Positions 20,601-31,084 of a stretch of DNA of 64,000 nucleotides are shown piece after piece. How positions within the stretch are numbered: the first letter of the stretch is position 1; the number at the start of each line of letters is the position of its first letter. The DNA comes from Hydractinia symbiolongicarpus (Eukaryota; Cnidaria; Hydrozoa; Anthoathecata; Hydractiniidae), in assembly GCF_029227915.1 (NCBI RefSeq), contig NC_079875.1, forward strand, positions 8,677,001-8,741,000, written 5' to 3'. The notes below the pieces were generated by a model that searched no databases, was not told where the DNA came from, and was given only the letters and a program-made list of their open reading frames with translations. The position numbers were made by a program, and so were the translations under genes.

Positions 20601-23600
20601 CGTAAACTAACTTGCTCCACAGGGGACTCGGAATATGCGTACGATTAGAACTCCGTATAATGTTTTCGTATAATGTAATTTCGTTAGGCAATTTCCCTAC
20701 GCGTAGAATGTGTCTCTGAAAACAATAAGAAACATGACAGGTTAACTGTGAGCAATAGCCTAGCGCTACCATAGCCCTAACGTCCGTAACTGACAACTGG
20801 TGGCCGCTTTTTGGGCGATAGTTTTTAACTTTAGTAATTTGTACGAAGTTGAATAACAACGAACTTTTCTTCCATAATTTTTTTGCATTTTAAAAGCGAA
20901 AATTTATCCTGGTAACGAGGTTGGATAACAGATAAAAAGCATTGTGCACGCAGACAGATATTTCAGAAACATTTGTTTCATCTTGATGTCATTTTCCTTA
21001 CTTTTAAAATTCTGTCCAAGATAAGCTAATGCAATACATGAAGTTAGAGCCCGGGCCGCGTATTAATTTTTTAAGGCTTTAAGCTGAGCGAGACGGGAAG
21101 TGCTCTTTTTTATAGGGAGAGACAACCAATTTAAGAAAGTTTTTATTCAAGTAAAAATCAGGAGTACGAAAAAAAGATGTTGGGAGGCTTATTCAAATTT
21201 ATCTTGCTGACAATGGTGCTTGGTATGTATCTCTTTTCTTACCTGATCCATGTCTTCTTTTTCCGGGTCAAACCATTCTGGAAATTGAATATCATCTGCC
21301 ATGTCAAGGAAGTACTCTCCATGGTACTTGGGTGCAGGCCACCCATAAACACCAGCCATATGGGTGTCAACTCTATAAAAAATAAAGTCGATTGCTGATT
21401 TTTAAAGAATACCAAAAACAACGATCAACAAAAACAGCAACACCAATAGAAAAACTACTATTTATTACAATTTTTGCAATGACTGAGCATAGACTTTGAC
21501 TTCATATAACTAGTTTATTCTTCTTGCATAGTTCAACCCTCAGCCTAACAAAACATGACTGTTTCCACACAAGCACATACAGGGTGTGTGTTTGTGCCGG
21601 AAAATCGATGCCTACAGGTAAAACCTTGATAAATAGTTATCTTACCGGAACTTTTTATCTTTCTCTTCTTCTTCTTTCAGCTCCTTCACCAGCTCCTTGT
21701 TGTCATGAAGTTTTTGAAAAATGTCTAAAATATTCGTCTTTCCACGGCCAAAGTTACTCAAATCTTTTCTCTACAAAGTGAATGTTTTAAATAGAATAAA
21801 AATTTGTTTCCAGAGCATGTGCACTTACCACAAATGTTACATGACATTTTGCATAAAGATGCTATGGAAATTTTGATTGTTCTCCTTATAAACAGTTTTT
21901 ATCAACTTAGTTCCCAATGCCAGTAGTCTCTTTTCAATTTTTGCTGATTTGGTGGAAACGAGATTGCATTTTATATCAGTTGGTAATGATATATATATTT
22001 TATATCAAAATGTGTACCCAAAAATATTTGCACTAATGTCCACCCAGGGCGCAATAATTACTAGATTAGCAAAAAGATTAAACAAATTTATAAAAAAAAC
22101 ACGTAGTTATTGCAAAGACTTACTTTGTGGTGGTCCGGTTCATCGGACAACATGGGAGAATACTGTTGGTCCATGAATATCAATCCTTCCAGCATTGTTT
22201 CAGGGCTGTTTCCAAGGTAACCGTACGCAATTGAAATACTACCATGAAATGCGCTGTACAGCGGTCCATCAATGATAGCTGGTACGACGTCTACAAAATA
22301 ATTTATAGTACATTTTTCACAATATCAATTTTTCTTATTAGCCTAGCCTTTCAACTTAAACTTTTAACTGAAATACATATTCAGTGAGCATTTTTAAAAA
22401 CATGTAAAAACTATGAAATCAATATCTCATTGTTGGTTGTCATTGCTGAAATCATTGAGTATGTGTATAGACAATTGCCTTCACCCTCGCCCCGGTTTTT
22501 ATGAGCCTAGACTCCTTTTTCTGACAGCAAGAGAAAGTTGGACTTCTTTGAACGTTAGAAATGGAACCAGCCAATCACATGTCGAAAACAATAGTTTTCT
22601 TTTTCTTTTGAGATGAGCCTGAAGGGTGGTTATCAACGAGAGTCCTGCGAAGAGGGTCCTAGTGTATTTAAAGCTCCCATTTAAGCTACGAAAGTCGTGC
22701 GGTCACAGGGATCGCCTCACTAAAAAACAGCCTAAAATAGGAATTCTCATGCTGAATGTTAGGCAAAAAGGATATATCCACACTTTCATATATTTTCTCA
22801 ATGGAAGCGAACGCTCTACCACTAGTCACTACCAGTCGCTACCAGTCGCTACCAGTCGCTACCAGTCGCTACCAGTCGCTACCAGTCGCTACCAGTCGCT
22901 ACCAGTCGCTACCAGTCGCTACCAGTCGCTACCAGTCGCTACCAGTATTTTCTATTTCTATTTACCTGACAAGAGAATTCTAAACCGCCTTTATCTTACA
23001 ACATAAATTGTACTTATACTTACGTTACCCTAAAATCAGCAGCTATTCCTGCGCCCCGACGCCCTCCTGTCAATTCAATTTACGCCCAGAATAAGCCCCT
23101 TTTTCGTAGAATATTATTTTTTAACATTTTCAATTTTTTCCAAAGTACTACCTACCCTTAATCATTTTGATAACATCGCCGTTGTATTTGTTTTTTAACA
23201 AATCTTCATATTTTTCTTTCATGGCGTAAAATCCATTGTTCTTGCCTCGATAATCGATTAGTTTGACAGACTAAATACAAAAACAGCCTTGATAATTCGT
23301 TTTTTTCCTCGATAATATACACCCGTTAAAATTTTTGCTATGTCATGTTTTAACAAAAAAACTTTTTGTTAACATGCCATGGTGGTCAATATCGATCCAA
23401 GGTAGTGTACAAAAATTCTCATCTGAATCCAAAAGGTTAAACGGAATGTTTGCTCGCCAACATCTATTTTTTTTAGATTTGTGACCAAGGTTATCTGTTC
23501 TTGTAAAAGATCTCCTCATGCTCATCGTTTTTCTATGGGAGTTAATTATTGGGCTATTACGAGAAGAGGCGTTTATCAACCTCAACCCAAAGTGGATGTA

Positions 23601-24515
23601 TTTTCAGAGGATTCGCGGTGTACTATGTGTACTTGCATATTGAACATTAACTTTCCTATCAAAAATTTAGTATTTCAAAATAAAAAGGGAATGCATAATG
23701 AACAAGGCGTATGTACCTTCACATAATCTATTAACGCTCGTTCAGTAAGTGGTTTATCCGCCTTCAATTCTGGTATGTGTTTGTTGAGCTCATTAATGTA
23801 GCTGCGTGTCCGTTCTTCAGAAAAGCCAAGATATGCCAATGCGCATATACCATGCGGCTTGTGGTTATGTCTAATCTCCTAAGTAAAAAACAACAGCTTT
23901 TAAAACTTGAAAATAAAATGGTTTCTCAAAAAGAAACTTTTCACACAGGCTCTGTAAAATATGGGACCTAAAAATTTGATGGATTAATATGAAGTTTAAA
24001 TTGAATTTTAAAAAAATGCTGACTTACCAGTTGTATATTTTACAAACTGGTTATTACATTATACAGACCAGCACATTTGTTATTTACGCGCAATTTTTAT
24101 GAAAAATTCGTATTTATATAGACCAGGAGGCCCATCTTAATTTTTCCACTCGGAAATCGAAATAGTTAAGGTTGAAAAAATTACGCTGGGTCTCAAACGA
24201 TTTTTCTGCGGTCAAATTACTGATTATAATTTGTAGTTCGCTATGAGATGGAGTTAAATTTTCCGGATTTGCTATGACATTTCTTTGCGTTTAAGCTTTC
24301 GTTTAAGAGAAACTGAATTTGATTTTCTCGAAGAAAGCTTAGTTAACTAGGCTATATTAATATTCAACATATTAATAGCTTCTTGTGGTTACTCCTTTAA
24401 CAAGATAACAACGAAATAAAGAAAAACCAACCTTGTAATATGACTCATGAGTGAAACTGTTTTGCTTTAATAAACCTGAAAGCCACTCCGGATTTTTGCG
24501 AACTAACATACTCAT
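17625..24515 (-). CDS. Questin-oxidase-like (AflY/DUF4243-type) protein
   Basis: Ten exons on the minus strand: 24515-24432, 23878-23717, 23270-23156, 22290-22124, 21770-21646, 21372-21243, 20715 to about 20608, 19666-19570, 19218-18989 and 17765-17625. The phases agree at every junction, except that the exon 7 donor is ambiguous (20608 or 20557). The protein has about 450 residues, the usual length of the family. Diagnostic segments in order are NHKPHGICALAYLGFSEERT, AFHGSISIAYGYLGNSPETM, NDFFLLHGITGSWS and LRALVAGLLAVYMTQQAP. The conserved histidines are the first (NHKPH), second (AFHG) and third (LLHG). Fungal members include questin oxidase, a Baeyer-Villiger-type enzyme of anthraquinone breakdown, and AflY. 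The animal substrate is unknown. No signal peptide is seen. The start at 24515 is the first methionine after a possible acceptor, so an upstream exon cannot be excluded. Confidence 0.8.
17797..18020. repeat. Three tandem copies of a unit of about 73 bp
   Basis: Each unit contains AAATATACG, a segment like ATATCGCAA, then GTTTGCGCAACTAAAAGTC. Copies differ by about 15-20%. The block lies in the last intron of the questin-oxidase-like gene. Confidence 0.75.
18215..18477 (+). mobile_element. Tigger/pogo relic with transposase C-terminus
   Basis: The left end CAGTAGACTCTCTATAACTC is a Tigger-type terminus, followed by repeated AACTCGAA words. At 18418-18477 the frame reads TKRKAEKVSDFFSSQK and stops. 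The segment KVSDFF resembles the PCNA-interacting box found at the C-terminus of pogo-family transposases. The right terminal repeat is missing, so the copy is truncated. It lies in the last intron of the questin-oxidase-like gene. Confidence 0.55.
19985..20110 (+). repeat. Copy of the CCCGTGGAAAAATCCACGGG family
   Basis: The order AGCTTGTGGGTAAATTCACGG, TTTGCCCGT, TTCCATTTCGTGTGTCCG and AGCACAGC corresponds to the better copy at 50060-50150. A further piece with CACGTGGATTTTTCCACGG lies at about 20380-20400. Both are in an intron of the questin-oxidase-like gene, and open frames over them are artefacts. Confidence 0.6.
22610..22790 (+). repeat. Dispersed repeat shared with 4190-4385, copy 2
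   Basis: TATTTAAAGCTCCCATTTA and GCTACGAAAGTCGTGC appear in the same order and spacing as in the copy at 4190, and both end near TCCACACTT. The class is unknown. It lies in the intron between exons 3 and 4 of the questin-oxidase-like gene, immediately before the 10-bp array. Confidence 0.65.
22831..22940 (+). repeat. 10-bp satellite array, 11 perfect copies of ACCAGTCGCT
   Basis: The unit ACCAGTCGCT repeats eleven times without a change and is preceded by degenerate units such as ACTAGTCACT. Because 10 is not a multiple of 3 the array is read in all three frames as a 10-residue peptide repeat, which creates open frames that are not genes. Confidence 0.95.
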
Positions 24516-26365
24516 CTTAAAAACAGTCTTAATATATATACTATATAAAATAAATAGGGGAAACATTAATGGGTTTGGGATATAATAATTTAAATATAGA
24601 TAACAGAAACAGTAAATGGATTGGGAAAGTTAAAAAGAGTACTACAAGTGGTTTTAAAAACAACTAGTTTCACGTTGTTCGTTCAATTATCATTGTAGTA
24701 CTTAAAAATTTTAAACAACGTGAGAAAAGCTTGCGCTTAACACAATCTGTAGTACTTTTTCTGACTTTTCCAAACGGTTCAATGTTTATAATATATACAT
24801 ATACTTAACTTGTACCTGATACATGCATTATATTTTCTTACCCAAAACATAAAGGTACATGGTTTAAAGTTTGTAATCATTTGTAATCGTCTAATTTAAT
24901 TGCGATTAGGCGATTCCTTACCTACTAAACGTAGGTTTATACCTAATAAGAAAATTACCCTAAAAAAAACAGCTAGCCATACGAAATTTTACAATTTTAC
25001 AGAATTCAAGACATTTTTTATAATTTATTTAACATGATAGTCCATTATAAGATTACTTCTATAGAAAATAAATTCTATACTTTCTAATACTTTTAAAGTA
25101 TGTCTTTTATGAGTTTTCAAGATTACGTTTCATAAAAATATAATTTCAATATTTTCACTCAGTCGTTCTGAATAGACTCTTTATGTAAGAAAATATAAAA
25201 ATTGAAAGGTTTATTTGAGCAGTCTTTTTATTTAGCTTAGTTTACATGTGTTGCCCAATAGGATTCTGATGTTATGTTAATCTAAGGCTATGTTTACATT
25301 TTTTAAGAATGTACGACTGCATTCATGGTTAAAAGTTTATTTAAACAAAAACATTTTACTGAGTTCATTCATCCATGGGAGTTCTGCCTGAATGATTGTC
25401 GCCCACCATGCACTACCCCCAAGTAAATACCTGTGTTAATACCCAGTGCTTTTTTTAATTAAATTTGGTAGTATAGACGCGACTTTAGCTATTTATTTTT
25501 TATGTACAAAGTTTCCATACCCACGTACTTGTTGTTTGTTTTGATTGTTGTAAAATAAACAAAAATAAGTAAACAAAATAATAGACATACTTTAAAGCGT
25601 GTTTCAACTTAATGGTTTGGTCGCGCGACTGAGCGAATCATTCGCGCGGTGCTTTTGTAATAATCACTGCAGTTGTCTGTTCGAGCGTGAAAGTGGTACT
25701 TACCCATGCATATGCACAAAACATAGATAAGGGAAAAATCTAAGATTGGCGAATTCCATTGTTTTCCACGAAATAAGGTCTAGTTTATCATTCTTGTTAC
25801 GAAGGCGCTTTAGACGAAACCTTGGTAGGCATTTGGATGCAAAACAAAAGAAAAGTAAAAAGGGTTTATAAATTGACTTTTAATAAAAACAGGGAAGTAT
25901 TCTCCTGTCAATTTTGTGATTGTGCGTAACATAACTTCTGATGGTCAAAGCACAATAACCTTAATTTTTGGTACTAACTAATGACAAAAAAAGGGGCTAA
26001 AATTAATTTTCAAACAACACTTTGTGTGGCTACTTCTATCAGATAAAAACATATTCGTCAGAGTATTTTTTTATTTTCTTTACAGAAATGTTGTCAAAGC
26101 TTGACAAAAGTCTATATAACTAGCTATATATATTGTTGCTGATAATTTGTAACTGATAATTAGCCTTTAAGAGAATAGTTAGCCGTTGCAGGATAATTAT
26201 ACTGTATGTATAGTGTAATTAGCCGTTAAAGACTTTTTCATTTTCCTCAAGACAGACTACGTCTTTTCCATGTTTCTTTCTTGAACTTGGAATAGTGCGT
26301 TGTTTAATAATACCACATGAAGCTAATCAGCTGTTTATACGGCTAATTATAGGGTAAAAATAATA
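24516..26365. other. Intergenic sequence upstream of the questin-oxidase-like gene
   Basis: This 1.85-kb stretch is very AT-rich. I see no coding exon. At about 25620-25650 CG-rich words (GTCGCGCGACTGAGCGAATC) stand out. The promoter of the minus-strand gene should lie at its left edge, but no TATA box or initiator is distinctive. Confidence 0.45.
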
Positions 26366-26906
26366 CAGTTGACTCCCTCTAATTCGAATCTCTCTATTTC
26401 GAATATTTCTATAATTCGAACAAGTACTTAGTCAATTCTCAGTACACTGTCAATTCTCCTTAAGAAACTTTTTTAAAAAACGTTCTACAATTCGAATTTC
26501 TCTAATTCGAAACTTTCTATAATTCGAACAGTTTTTTAAGTCCCTTCAGCATGATTCTCTCCCTAATTCAAATTTTAGAGTGTCGTTTGGAGACGACCTA
26601 AGAAAAGCACTTGGTGATGTAACTCGTATTGTCGAAAGAGATCGTCTCTCCAATGTAGAGCAATCAAATATTCAACAGTTTTTCAAATAAAGTTTCTTTT
26701 TTTTGGTGATCTATGAAAATAAAGATTGAATAAAACTTAAATTACGTTTTCTTGATTTTAAAATTAACGTAATTTCTCTCTGTAATTCGAATTTTCACTC
26801 TCTGAAGCTGAAGGTTCGAATTGCAGAGACTTTCTATAACTCGAATCTCTCTGTAATCCGAACAAAAAATTTTCCCGTGGCAATTCGAATTAGGAAGAGT
26901 CATCTG
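26366..26906 (+). mobile_element. Tigger/pogo element, 541 bp, with TA target duplication
   Basis: The left end is CAGTTGACTCCCTCTAATTC and the inverse of the right end is CAGATGACTCTTCCTAATTC. Both are flanked by TA. Sub-terminal repeats of TCTAATTCGAA are numerous. The interior keeps only the last part of a transposase. Confidence 0.8.
26574..26690 (+). pseudogene. C-terminal remnant of a Tigger/pogo transposase with PIP box
   Basis: The frame starts FRVSFGDDLRKALGDV and finishes EQSNIQQFFK before TAA at 26688-26690. Q-S-N-I-Q-Q-F-F is an exact PCNA-interacting (PIP) box, Q-x-x-[IL]-x-x-F-F, of the kind known at the C-terminus of pogo transposase. No DNA-binding or DDE catalytic domain precedes it, so this is a decayed fragment. 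Confidence 0.7.
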
Positions 26907-27549
26907 TATATATTTTGATCAATTGTTTCTTGTTTTGGTTTTCATTGAAGCAGTAGCTACACTATGTGGAACTATATAGATGACTATGGGAAGATCAATA
27001 ACGAGGAAAAGTGTAAAAATTTAAACAATATCTCTACCGTATGATTAGTCGTATATGAGCGGCTTATTATAAACTGTACTTCCGGTATAATTATTCTGCA
27101 TTTGCTAAATATCATGTTACAGGCTATTTATCAGTTCTCCTTGAGTGCCTAACGTTTTTTAAAAAAAATTCCTTAACTCACCTAGAGTGTTCACAAAATA
27201 TTATTCTAAGATTTGTTATTATAGATTATTTGATATATATATTTACAAATCTCTAACTCCCTACAAAACGTGCTGTAATTTTTGCAATTTAAAATTTATA
27301 CTACTTTCAAGAAAATAGCATACTCATTTGTTACTGTTTGACAGGAAATCACAATTTCCTTCAAAAAATATGTTATTGCCCTCTTTCGAATGTCTCGCGA
27401 AAGGGCCATCAATTTATCAAATCCAAAAAAATTAATTGTGTGTTTACCCTTTTTTGTTGCAAATTTTGCATTCAATCTCTCAAATTTGAGATTTCAAAAG
27501 TTGATATGTTTCAATGTCTGCATTTGTGAAACAAAACATTGACCAACTA

Positions 27550-27751
27550 CAGTCAGGGACAAAAAATGTGGCCAAATCATCAAAAATAGTGGAAATATTA
27601 ACTGCTGTAGTCACCTTCCCCCACTATCAATGTTTTGTTTGTATCATGCACTGAATTTGTTTAAAACATTGATACAGGGGGGAAGGGGGATAGTTTCTAC
27701 ATAATTAGCTTGTATTTTTGTTGTTTGGCCACATATTCATGTCCCTGATTG
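27550..27751 (+). mobile_element. Palindromic MITE of about 202 bp with TA target duplication
   Basis: The left end CAGTCAGGGACAAAAAATG continues GTGGCCAAA, and the right end inverted reads CAATCAGGGACATGAATATG then TGGCCAAA. A second inner pair, ACTATCAATGTTTTG and CAAAACATTGATACAG, makes most of the element a hairpin. TA flanks both ends, as for Tc1/mariner derivatives. No coding sequence is present. Confidence 0.8.
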
Positions 27752-28145
27752 TAGTTTTTAAAAATTGCAACTAATAAGACAATAAAACAAAAACAAAAAC
27801 AAAAAGCATAATAAACCATTAATCATTAAGTTTGTCGAATAAATCGATTTCGACAAAATGATTCGGGTATCATCCACAGGTTTTGAAATTGACAAATTGA
27901 ATTCGTCAGAATGGATCACTAAGCAACCTGGTGTTAATTCAGTTTAATGATAAAATTGTATTCCTGTTGCTCATTTTTGAAACATATTCTTTCGTGTTTA
28001 GATCAGCTGTTATAAAAACATCCACCATTAGCATTTTCAAAAAACCTTCAACAAGAAAGTAAAACCCTAAAAATTGAAACATTTAAATGTAAATATGTAT
28101 TTCTTGATGAACTAATGCAAAATTGAACGACTTAGAGATAGCAAC

Positions 28146-28216
28146 GGATTGATAGCACAGTCGGTAGAGCAATCACCTGTCAAGCGAGGGTCGTGGGTTA
28201 AAGTGCCATTTGATCC
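28146..28216 (+). tRNA. tRNA-Asp-like pseudogene
   Basis: GGATTGATAGCACAGTCGGT resembles the 5' half of a tRNA with its D arm, and CCTGTCAAG could be an anticodon loop with GTC. The T arm is damaged (GTGGGTTAAAGTGCC) and the acceptor stem pairs only partly with TGATCC. It is probably a pseudogene or a SINE head and not a working tRNA. Confidence 0.4.
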
Positions 28217-29396
28217 ATCATCTTTGCACCACTTGGAAAGATATCGTACAGGGTTACTTATAACTACTAAACTACTTTGCTCATTGAAATTGAACTTGTT
28301 CAGAAGTTATTATATTCCAATGTCAAGCTTATGCATGGATTTGTATCCTGGAATTTCCACACATTGTCTTTTTGATTAATCCGAAGTTGAGTTCTTTAAT
28401 AATAGAGTGTTTCGTCATAAGTAATTTCTTCCTTTTTTTCTTCGCCCTTTGGAACATTTTATGTTTGACGATAAAAAATTTCATAAATTTGTAATTTTAA
28501 TCAAACCAAGCCTATAAAGACATCTTTAAATCACTACGTTTTGTTAGCATTACAAATGATACTCGGGCTTATTAATGCCAAATACCCTTGATACCATGAT
28601 ATTACTATACTGATTGAAATATGAGATACTTGATTATTTGTTTGCCCTTCTCGAATGTTCCAGGCTAATGACAAAAATCTCCAAGCCGCAGTGCTTCTTA
28701 TTAGTTCCTTCACTTCATTTATATCACTTTTGTAGGATTTGATTGTTATAATTAGAATTTGATATATTTGTATAATTTTTGCGAATTTTGTATACAAAAC
28801 AAGCCATTTTCTTGGCGACTAGATATTGACCAATAAAAAATATTATAAAGGCTTTTTGTTATTACATGGCTGTAATTATCACAAAAGCGACGGTACAAAT
28901 GTGATCAGAGATAGTTATGACGACAACGCTGTCTTAAAGTATGACTTCGTACCTTGCGTAACTATCTATTGTTTTTGCTGTAAATTACAATGAATACGCG
29001 ATTTACGGCAAAAGTGACAAAATTGCCAACTTGGATTTACAAGTTCATGCGCCAATTTTTAAACAATCTTAACTACTGGAAGGCGTTTAAAGGGCGTTCA
29101 TTTTCAGGGCGTAGAATAACCACGACCCCAACCCCCTAATTGTGCTTAGTGAAAATAAAAAATCCTAAATTTATAAGAATGCGTTCTACAAAATATTTTC
29201 ATATAAGAAAAGCGTGCTTAACGGTACCAAACATGGACCATCATTTAGCAACCAATTGCAACTCAAATTTTGGGTATCTAGTTATTTCTCAACCAAAGGT
29301 TGAAATTTGTGGCCACCCTACCAAAGGAAATTTTTTATACCCGTTAACGAATGCAATATATAAATCGTCTTTGTTGCAACGGGTTGATATTGGAAT
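28217..29396. other. Intergenic AT-rich sequence, no gene seen
   Basis: Open frames near 28534-28797 and 29140-29406 show no recognisable domain or splice context. The second runs into the tandem repeat that follows. Nothing else is distinctive. Confidence 0.45.
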
Positions 29397-29619
29397 TCAA
29401 CCTTAATAGACAATTAACGTTAATAAAAGCAGTGTAATTCCAACCTTAAAAAACATTTTAACTGTTAATAAAAGCAGTGTAATTCCAACCGTAATAGACA
29501 ATTAGCTGTTAACGAAAGCAGTGTAATTCCAACCTTAATAAACAATTAACTGTTAACGGAAGTAGTGTAATTCCAACCTTAATAGACAAATAACTGTTAA
29601 TAAAAAAGCAGTGTAATTC
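29397..29619. repeat. Five tandem copies of a unit of about 44 bp
   Basis: Each unit contains AGCAGTGTAATTCCAACC followed by an AT-rich TTAATAGACAATTAACTGTT-like part. Copies differ by a few substitutions, and the third, fourth and fifth spacing is regular. Confidence 0.8.
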
Positions 29620-29884
29620 CTATGGGAAAATTTTGAACGTAAAAATATTGTGTTTTAAAACAATTAAGCAGGATAAAAAAATATGAGAGATGCGAACGCA
29701 CGCATGAAAATATTTTTTTCATCCGAAGTATTTTTGGGATGTTTTTAAGGTTTGTGAACTTGTTTATGTTTGTTGTTGTTGTTTTTTGATCACGCAAAGC
29801 ACACGTTTCAATTTTTTTTTCGGTTTTTATTGTTTGCTTGTTATTATTCTGAGATTAAAAACACTTCACACACAGTATTTCCAT

Positions 29885-30010
29885 TAATAATCGCCTAACT
29901 TCTAATAAGCGCCCTCTGTGATAAACGCCCTGTCTAATACTCGCCCTCTGTGATAACGCGCCATCTAATAATCGGCCTCTGTGACAAACGCTCCATTTAA
30001 TAAGCGCCCT
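29885..30010. repeat. Tandem repeat with CTAATAAGCGCCCTCTGTGA words
   Basis: Four imperfect copies of a roughly 33-bp unit containing AATAAGCGCC and CTCTGTGATAAACGC lie in a row. This is a local expansion, with no sign of coding. Confidence 0.65.
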
Positions 30011-30702
30011 TAAAATGACTTACTTTCCAGCTTGTTTACACGCTTTTTTATATAAGAATGTTTTTTGTTTTTGTTTTTACATGAATATTCTTAACTTTTT
30101 ACCAAAAATTATCCTGAAATATTCTTAGCATTTTCTTCACACAGTTAAGATTGAAAGATTTCAGAATGCAAACAGGTGGAAAAATCACCTACAAAGTGCC
30201 AAGTGTGGACAAGAAGAAAATATTTTAAAAAATGGACACTTCTGACAATGATATTGAAATTATTTCTATTAATGTTACGGGATGAAGATAAAAATAATGA
30301 AAGAAAATTTTGTAAAGTACAGTTTTCCTAGTGGCCTTTACCATTGCTGGCAAAGACAAGGAAATTTTGTGCATTCAAGGAATTATTCCTTTTTGTAAAT
30401 TGTTTCGATTTTCGACGTTTTTAAAATGTAAACAAAAAGCCCTTGGGCTCTAAGAATTTCCGCTCGCTACTAAAATATTTCATAACAACCTGCTAATTCG
30501 TTGTGATATCGTGCCAAACATTCGAAGATGTTTGGTCCATGAAGCTCTTAAAATAAAGTGAAATGACATAATGTCTGACAGCAAACGCAAACGCAAACAA
30601 AACGAAACCTGTCAAAATAAACTCACATTTTAAAAGAAATTGCTAACAAAAAGTACAGCCTATCATTCATGGTTGAAAGTCGTGCGAAACGGTATTTAGT
30701 TG

Positions 30703-31084
30703 ACAAAAAATCAAAATTTTGATGTGACTATCATGTTCAGCATACCTTTTTATTAAGTGTGCCAATTTTGGTCGAAAATAAAGTAGTTCTAATTTTTGGA
30801 CAAATTTTGGCCTAAAATGACATTTAGGTCACAAAGAATTAAAATTTTGATGTCACCATCATATTCAGTATACTTTTTTGTTAGCTTTGCAAATTTTTGT
30901 TGAAAATGAACTAGTTTTAATTTTTGGACCAATTTTGGCCTAAAATGACATTTGGTAACAGAAATCAAAATTTTGATGTCACCACCATGTTCAGCAAACT
31001 TTATTTGTTAATTCTGCCAAATTTTGTTGAAAATAAAGTAGTTTGAATTTTTGGACCAATTTTGGCCTAAAATGACATTTAGAT
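30703..31084. repeat. Three tandem copies of a unit of about 127 bp
   Basis: Each unit runs from ATCAAAATTTTGATGT through TTCAGCA, a TTTGTTGAAAAT-like segment and TTTTTGGACCAATTTTGGCC to TAAAATGACATTT. The symmetric word AAAATTTTGAT begins each unit. No coding sequence is seen. Confidence 0.8.

Noticed and set aside
22626-23006. 126-codon frame with a YQSLPVATSR repeat
   Set aside because: It is read from the 10-bp array and lies in an intron of the opposite-strand gene.
22831-23006. A possible CRISPR-like regular repeat
   Set aside because: Units are directly adjacent without spacers in a eukaryotic intron. The other tandem blocks (29397, 30703, 17797) also lack unique spacers.
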